Assembly: GCA_030655515.1 (NCBI GenBank)
Contig: JAURVI010000041.1
Span: 1-64,000, forward strand
DNA: 64,000 nucleotides
Origin: Polaromonas sp.
Lineage (GTDB): Bacteria; Pseudomonadota; Gammaproteobacteria; Burkholderiales; Burkholderiaceae_C
Direction: 5' to 3'
In this document: positions 58,885 to 64,000 of the stretch, piece after piece
Position numbering within the stretch: the stretch's first letter is position 1
Layout: every line of letters starts with the position of its first letter
The notes under the pieces: model-generated
Told to the model about the DNA's origin: nothing
The model's database searches: none
Seen by the model: only the letters and a program-made list of their open reading frames with translations
Translations under genes and position numbers: made by a program

Positions 58885-61794
58885 ATGAAATTTAGTCATA
58901 AAAGTTTATCAGTTGTCGGTCTGCTGTCGCTTGCAGTTTTTGTGCTCGTTCTCGGATGGTTCGCCCAGTCGAAGTCATTTAAAACGATTGAAATTCGTGG
59001 TGCTGAATATATTGGTGCATCAGTAGATTCCGGTCGGGGGGGCATCGCCACACGCATGACAGGGCCAGTTTCCGTCAGGGAAATAAAGCATCCTCTGGAT
59101 CTGAAGACGCTTGATATTTCTTTCGAATTCTCGACGCAGGAACCAACATTTTCTTACGGCAATTTATTCCAGACTGGAGATTCCATAGACGCAATTCGCA
59201 TGGAGTTGCAGCCATCGAGTAATCTGGTGCTCATCCTCGGTGATGGAAAATTATTTAACCTTTCAAAATCAATTCAGATCGGTAAATCCCACGTCGTTCG
59301 TCTGAACTACGAAAAAGCCGAATTCCTCAAAGTCGTTATAGATGAAAAAGAGGTATTGGATATCACGGACAAGGTCCTTCTGTCCGGTAAATTCGACATA
59401 TCCAACATCGTGCTTGGAACAGGCCTGGCAAGACAGAGAACACTGCTTGGTACGGTGAGGAACTTCAACCTTAATGGGGCTTATAGCTACTACGACAAAG
59501 TGGCAAGCATGGCCCGCTGGATGCTCATCGCTTTGTGCGGCATCGTATTTTTGAAGTCGTTCCCCCGCGGCTCCATCGCTGAAGTCGAGGGCGGCGCCCC
59601 ATCGACAAGCTCGGTGCTAGCCGACAGCATCGCTGTGTATGGGCTCTCTCTGGGTTTCGTTGCGATGGCTTTGTTTTCGGTCCATTACTTTGGAGAGAAG
59701 CATCTTGGCTTGTCGAAATGGCTTGCGCATCTGATACTCCCCGTTTCCCTGGTGCTGGTTTTACTCGCGATCAGGCGACTGCCGTGTGTGTGGAAATGGG
59801 TGCGGTGGCCACTTGGTGGAATATTTATCGCGTACGTCACATATATTGTGACTTCAATGGGATACAAAGTACACGCATACGATAGCTTTATCCTGTGCCT
59901 GTATGTATTCAGCCTTCTGGCCTTTGGCATGTCCTTGTCCGGCAGCGGTTCGTATATGTACATGGCCCCAAGTGGTAAAAAGCGCCTCAACCTGTTTTTA
60001 GCGATAGGGGTGTTTGGGCTGTTTCTGGCGCTTTCCTGGAGCGGACTGGTCAATCTCACGAACTGGAATGGTTTCAAGCAAACGCTGGACAATAATTTTG
60101 GCATTGTTGTTGTTGGCGCTTTCCTGATACTGCGGGCCACCTTCGCCATCGTGCTGGGTCCCGAAAATTCAAATGAAATAGCTGTTCAGAATTCAGAGGC
60201 TCGAGGAAATAAGAGCCATCTGTCTTCTCTGGTCTGGACGGATGCAGTAGCCATTGTTACCTTTTCCTGGATCAGCTTTCGTCAGGACTCCTTGTTTATA
60301 CCAGGGTCAGAATATCATTGGGAATATTACGTTGGTGTTATTCAGGGCATCCGGAATGGTGGCTGGTTGCTTTGGGATACGCCATCTCAATATGGCTTCT
60401 TGAATATTCTGTTGGCCTCGCTGGTCCCCTCTGCTTCCGCTTGGCAGTCATTCTATATATTTCAGGGAACACTGCTGTTCCTCGTCTCGACGGGAATTTA
60501 TCTCGCTGCAAGGCGCTATACATCGACATCCCTATTTCAGCGCTCGGCAGTCTTCCTTGTTGTATTCATGGCGCTGTTTTTTGCAGACCCGGAGTTAATT
60601 GGACCCTATCCTTTCCCCTCCTCATCCGTGGTCAGGTTCTTCTGCGTTTATGCGCTTGTGCTCGTCGTATGGTTTATTCCGAAATTCGGATTGCGGCAGG
60701 CCACGGCATTGGCCCTTGCTTGGTCGCTTGCTGTCATCTGGTCTGCAGAGAGCGCAATTTACGGAACGGCCATTTTTCTTTTTATTCTTGTCACGTTGCT
60801 TCAAACCCGTACGGCCGAAAACAGGCATTTTGCACTCGCGGGAAAATATGTAGTGATCGCGACCACGTGCCTGGCGATGGTTTTTTTAACTGTGCTTGCC
60901 TTTTATTTATCGAAACTGGGTATGGCACCCGACTTGCGCAGTTTTTTCGAGCACGCCATCGGCTATGCGGGTGGTTTCGGATATGTTCCATTTCCGCTAT
61001 TCGGCAACGGAAATTTGTTGCTGCTGGTGTTCATGGGTATTGCAATTCTGATTATTGGAGTAATTCAGCGGGAGGATGTCAAGCGTGACAATTTGGCAGC
61101 TCCGCTGGCGGCCATGGCAGGATGCATATGGGGGGTTGCCACTTATTACATTGGCCGGCCGGTACCTCAAAATATCACCGCAATATTGCCAATTATTGCA
61201 ATGGTGGTCTACCTTGCTCTCGTTTTATCCAGGCGAATCAGTCATGGTGCGTATTCATTGCCAATCAAGGCGGCTGCAGTCCCCCTGTTTTTCTTGCTGT
61301 TGATTCCCCTAAGCAATTTGAAATGGTTTCAAAATCTGGCTCAAGTGCAATCTTTTGCTGCGGATGTGACGGTCAAGCTACCAAAGGCTGGCGACGGATT
61401 GGAGCAGCTTCTTTCCCGTGCCAATCCATTGGCAGATATATCCATCGTTTATTACGGGGACGAGGCCGCGCCTCCTGTATTTACGGGCAGGTACGCCAAG
61501 CTGAATGAAACCAACTGGCTTCCTGTCCCGCTACAGTTGCTCGAAATGCCTGTATCCGAGGCACGAAGAAGTATTTATCTCCAAAGGTATATTTGCCGCA
61601 AGCAGGCGAAGGCGGGAATACTGATCAATCGGAGGGGTGATGCAATTGAGGTGAGGTTGCAGGGGTTTCTTGATGAATTGCGTCAGTACTACGACCATGT
61701 GGAAGTTATTTCCGACAAGGAATACAAGCTGTACCGCTTCTCCGAAATGAACTTGCAGCATTGCCCAACGGGACTGGGCAAAAGAAGCTCATGA
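58885..61794 (+). CDS. LamG-like domain plus large GT-C-type membrane protein
   Basis: The 969-residue protein has an N-terminal helix and a beta-rich domain (about residues 45-200) with NLFQTGDSIDAIRMELQPSS and KVVIDEKEVLDITDKVLLSG that aligns by eye with the domain of the preceding gene. It then has two hydrophobic regions of about six and eight helices around a loop with GSEYHWEYYVGVIQGIRNGG, and a soluble C-terminal part. The loop between the first helices of the second block, with acidic residues, looks like a GT-C active-site loop. ATG 58885 is preferred. It overlaps the next gene by four bases. Confidence 0.7.
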   Translation: MKFSHKSLSVVGLLSLAVFVLVLGWFAQSKSFKTIEIRGAEYIGASVDSGRGGIATRMTGPVSVREIKHPLDLKTLDISFEFSTQEPTFSYGNLFQTGDSIDAIRMELQPSSNLVLILGDGKLFNLSKSIQIGKSHVVRLNYEKAEFLKVVIDEKEVLDITDKVLLSGKFDISNIVLGTGLARQRTLLGTVRNFNLNGAYSYYDKVASMARWMLIALCGIVFLKSFPRGSIAEVEGGAPSTSSVLADSIAVYGLSLGFVAMALFSVHYFGEKHLGLSKWLAHLILPVSLVLVLLAIRRLPCVWKWVRWPLGGIFIAYVTYIVTSMGYKVHAYDSFILCLYVFSLLAFGMSLSGSGSYMYMAPSGKKRLNLFLAIGVFGLFLALSWSGLVNLTNWNGFKQTLDNNFGIVVVGAFLILRATFAIVLGPENSNEIAVQNSEARGNKSHLSSLVWTDAVAIVTFSWISFRQDSLFIPGSEYHWEYYVGVIQGIRNGGWLLWDTPSQYGFLNILLASLVPSASAWQSFYIFQGTLLFLVSTGIYLAARRYTSTSLFQRSAVFLVVFMALFFADPELIGPYPFPSSSVVRFFCVYALVLVVWFIPKFGLRQATALALAWSLAVIWSAESAIYGTAIFLFILVTLLQTRTAENRHFALAGKYVVIATTCLAMVFLTVLAFYLSKLGMAPDLRSFFEHAIGYAGGFGYVPFPLFGNGNLLLLVFMGIAILIIGVIQREDVKRDNLAAPLAAMAGCIWGVATYYIGRPVPQNITAILPIIAMVVYLALVLSRRISHGAYSLPIKAAAVPLFFLLLIPLSNLKWFQNLAQVQSFAADVTVKLPKAGDGLEQLLSRANPLADISIVYYGDEAAPPVFTGRYAKLNETNWLPVPLQLLEMPVSEARRSIYLQRYICRKQAKAGILINRRGDAIEVRLQGFLDELRQYYDHVEVISDKEYKLYRFSEMNLQHCPTGLGKRSS

Positions 61795-63677
61795 GCACAA
61801 GTGCCAAAGCAATTGCCCCAAAAACGCGAACAAGCTTGGGTAAATGGCACCATCTGGCAGGGTTGCTGGGTGTCGTTGCAGTCGTAGGGCTTTACAACAC
61901 GCTTTTCGCCTTCAGTTTCCTGCCCCTTACCGAGGGCTGGTTCTCGGCCTATGCCCACCTGATTCTCGATGGCAAGCTGCCATATCGGGATTTTTATTTC
62001 TACCTGACGCCGTTTTACCCCATGGCGCTTGCGGCGGTGATCGGCCTGCTTGGCGATTCTTTTTTCGCGCTGCGGGTGGTTGGTGTTTTCATCATCGTTG
62101 CCATCGCTGTGCTGCTGTACCTTATTCTTGCAAGGCGTTTCAGACCGGCGCCATCAATGGTTGCTTCGATCGCGGCATGTATCTACTACCAGTCGGGTGT
62201 AGCGCACATTCCCTACGATTTCACGCAGGTGTTGACGCTTTTCACACTGGCCGCAACCTGGATGCTCGTTCTGGCTGGAAGTGAAGCGCGTCCAATCGGG
62301 GCTCTTTCCTGGAAAATGCCGGTGCTTCGGCATGTGCTACTGGCGGGCCTGTTCGCGGCCCTGGCATTTCTGACCAAGCAAAGCAATGGCACATTTGTTG
62401 TCGTGGCGGCTTGGCTTGGCTGCATTTATATTGCGCTACCTTGGGGGCGAGATGGCGTGAGGCTGATTGTGGCTTTTGGTTTCGGGTGTCTCCTGCCTGT
62501 CATGGTGATGCTGGCCTGGCTTTTTCAAGCAGACGCACTGTCAGCTTTCTGGGAACAAATTTTCGGCGGGGCGCTTGCTGCAAAGGGCTCCCTGGGCCAC
62601 GTGTTTTTCTCGTGGCTTGACGGACTGCTGACCTCGGTCTATGTGACGCAGATGACCACGCTCGGCAAATGGGCCGTCCAGCTGATCGTGTTGTCCTTCA
62701 TTTTTACAAAGGTGCTTGCGCTCATAGATAAACCACTTGCCGGTGGTCGCCGCGAGTTTATCTTCCTCACCTGCCTTGTGTTGTTGTGCGCGATGGTAGT
62801 CGTGAATGCCTATGTTGCCCCCATCGCTTTTTCCGATCAGGTTTTTGAGTTTGGACTGCAGGCGAATAATTACATCATTCCGCTTGCGACCTCGATTTCT
62901 GCCCTATTGCTAACATGGGCGGCGATGAGCTGTTTCGTTCCAGCGATGAGAAGGGCTCTTTCCCCGGCGATAGCAATCATGGGGATTCTGGCAGCAGGAA
63001 TGATCTGGGGGAACGGGACTTCCGCAGGACTCAGCGAAGTTGGAGTTTTCACCATGTTTGCGCTTGCTGTGGCCGCAATGCTGGATACCCGGCCCTTCCG
63101 CTATGTCGGCTTTACGGCGGCGCTGTTGCTTGCTATCAGCCTTATATTTGCTTTCTCAAGCAAAAAATTTTCCGCACCTTACGCCTGGTGGGGCGTCGCA
63201 GAACCCAGCGTGCGCACGGCCACTTACCTATCTGAAGTGCCCATTGCGCGCGGCTTGCGGGTCTCGCAAGGCACGGCGAACAATATTGATGCGCTGGCCA
63301 ACGCCCTTGCCAAAGGGCCTCGAGGTGGAGATATTTTTGCTTTCCCGAATATCCCTTTGGTTTACCTCATCGCCAACCAGTGGCCGAATTCAAAAGTTGT
63401 CGTACCCTGGTTCGATTTTCTACCGGACGAGCCTGCCAGAGCAGAGGCAGCCAGGCTGCTGGCGACTCCCCCCGCGACAATCGTGAATTTGAAATTGCCT
63501 CCCGTGGCTTGGGATGCACATGAACGGCTCTTTCGTGATGGTAAACCGCTAGGGCAAAGAAGCATTCAGGCTGCTATCTGGGAGTTGACTGGGCCACGTA
63601 ACTTGTACCGCCTGGATTTTTCGCGTGAGGTGTCGCCTGGATGCATATTGGAAGTGTGGCATAAAATATCCGCGTAA
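61791..63677 (+). CDS. GT39/PMT-like multi-pass membrane protein
   Basis: The 628-residue protein has FSFLPLTEGWFSAYAHLILD followed by GKLPYRDFYFYLTPFYPMAL, an acid-containing periplasmic loop with the layout of dolichyl-phosphate-mannose-type transferases, and then FLTKQSNGTFVVVAAWLGCI. About 12 hydrophobic segments precede a soluble C-terminal domain with DALANALAKGPRGGDIFAFP. The ATG overlaps the previous stop (ATGA). It ends the visible operon. From 63678 to 64000 the sequence is AT-rich; I see no gene there except a possible ATG at 63980 that runs off the window. Confidence 0.75.
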   Translation: MSTSAKAIAPKTRTSLGKWHHLAGLLGVVAVVGLYNTLFAFSFLPLTEGWFSAYAHLILDGKLPYRDFYFYLTPFYPMALAAVIGLLGDSFFALRVVGVFIIVAIAVLLYLILARRFRPAPSMVASIAACIYYQSGVAHIPYDFTQVLTLFTLAATWMLVLAGSEARPIGALSWKMPVLRHVLLAGLFAALAFLTKQSNGTFVVVAAWLGCIYIALPWGRDGVRLIVAFGFGCLLPVMVMLAWLFQADALSAFWEQIFGGALAAKGSLGHVFFSWLDGLLTSVYVTQMTTLGKWAVQLIVLSFIFTKVLALIDKPLAGGRREFIFLTCLVLLCAMVVVNAYVAPIAFSDQVFEFGLQANNYIIPLATSISALLLTWAAMSCFVPAMRRALSPAIAIMGILAAGMIWGNGTSAGLSEVGVFTMFALAVAAMLDTRPFRYVGFTAALLLAISLIFAFSSKKFSAPYAWWGVAEPSVRTATYLSEVPIARGLRVSQGTANNIDALANALAKGPRGGDIFAFPNIPLVYLIANQWPNSKVVVPWFDFLPDEPARAEAARLLATPPATIVNLKLPPVAWDAHERLFRDGKPLGQRSIQAAIWELTGPRNLYRLDFSREVSPGCILEVWHKISA

Positions 63678-64000
63678 CTTACCTAACATACTTTTCTATA
63701 TAAAATGGTTGAAAAAGTTACGAAACTCTGGATAAGTCAGCCTGATGCAAAAACTGAAACAGTTATGAGATGGCAAATGAGTCTTGCCAGAATCGGATTT
63801 GCGCTTGTGACAAAGAGAACGTGCAGGAGCTAAACACCCCATATCCATTCCTGACTCGACCGGACTCTCATTCTGTGATTTCTTATCTTTCAATTAATAC
63901 TTTCCCGGGTGGGGATAGACCCTACCAAGTCAATCTTCAGAGCATGGCACATCAGCTTAGAAATTTTGGTTAGATCTAAATGAATTATCACATTTTCGCG

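Noticed and set aside
63770..63973. A 67-codon frame at the right end
   Set aside because: It has no ribosome site, an unusual composition and no recognisable motif.
1..64000. CRISPR arrays, rRNA or tRNA genes
   Set aside because: I saw no regularly spaced repeats and no rRNA or tRNA signatures while reading; a tRNA scan could still find one I missed.

Overview
The window looks like the chromosome of a betaproteobacterium of the Comamonadaceae. The best match I can offer is a nitrogen-fixing Polaromonas/Rhodoferax-type organism, inferred from gene content and codon style, not from a search. GC is high up to about 42 kb. From about 42 to 64 kb it falls visibly, in a polysaccharide gene block with the look of acquired DNA.

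Layout. (1) 1-1.9 kb is mobile debris: an IS3-type transposase end that truncates a HigB-like toxin, an orphan HigA-like antitoxin, a BrnT-like toxin/antitoxin pair bracketed by integron attC-like sites, and an IS91-type transposase remnant. (2) 1.9-7.9 kb is housekeeping: two UspA genes behind an FNR-type box, a phosphatase, a lipoprotein with a C11 tract, ttcA, folB, a folM-like reductase and a MidA-type methyltransferase. (3) 8.1-14.1 kb is a nif satellite operon, nifV-cysE/nifP-nifW-fixABCX, on the minus strand. A sigma54 -24/-12 promoter and a NifA-type upstream site precede nifV. (4) 14.3-16.5 kb holds a VapBC-type pair, a cupin, a second HigBA-like remnant and an IS fragment. (5) 16.5-28.6 kb carries an acyl-CoA dehydrogenase divergent from a thiolase/OB-fold pair, a NodIJ-like ABC exporter, an M20 peptidase, a four-gene lipid-linked sugar module (UbiA-type transferase, flippase-like protein, GT39, HAD-IB phosphatase), a lipoprotein aminopeptidase and a PHA-system protein. 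(6) 28.8-36.7 kb has an acyl-CoA-binding protein, a pseudouridine synthase, htpG (sigma32 promoter, flanked by a 126-bp inverted repeat), srkA, a methyltransferase, a TetR regulator, a phasin and an H-NS gene.

(7) 36.9-63.7 kb is a surface-polysaccharide locus. It opens with dTDP-rhamnose genes (rfbB, rfbD, rfbA, rfbC) interrupted by two VapBC modules, followed by CDP-glucose genes rfbF and rfbG. Next comes an unusual tightly coupled set: HpcH-type aldolase, SDR, dehydroquinate-synthase-like cyclase, epimerase and a ThDP-dependent synthase. The locus ends with GtrA, a zinc-ribbon methyltransferase, a GtrB-like GT2 and five very large membrane proteins of GT-C appearance. My inference is that rfbFG plus these five enzymes make a CDP-linked branched or carbocyclic sugar, and that GtrAB and the membrane proteins flip it and attach it to the O-antigen. 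This is the strongest candidate here for an undescribed system.
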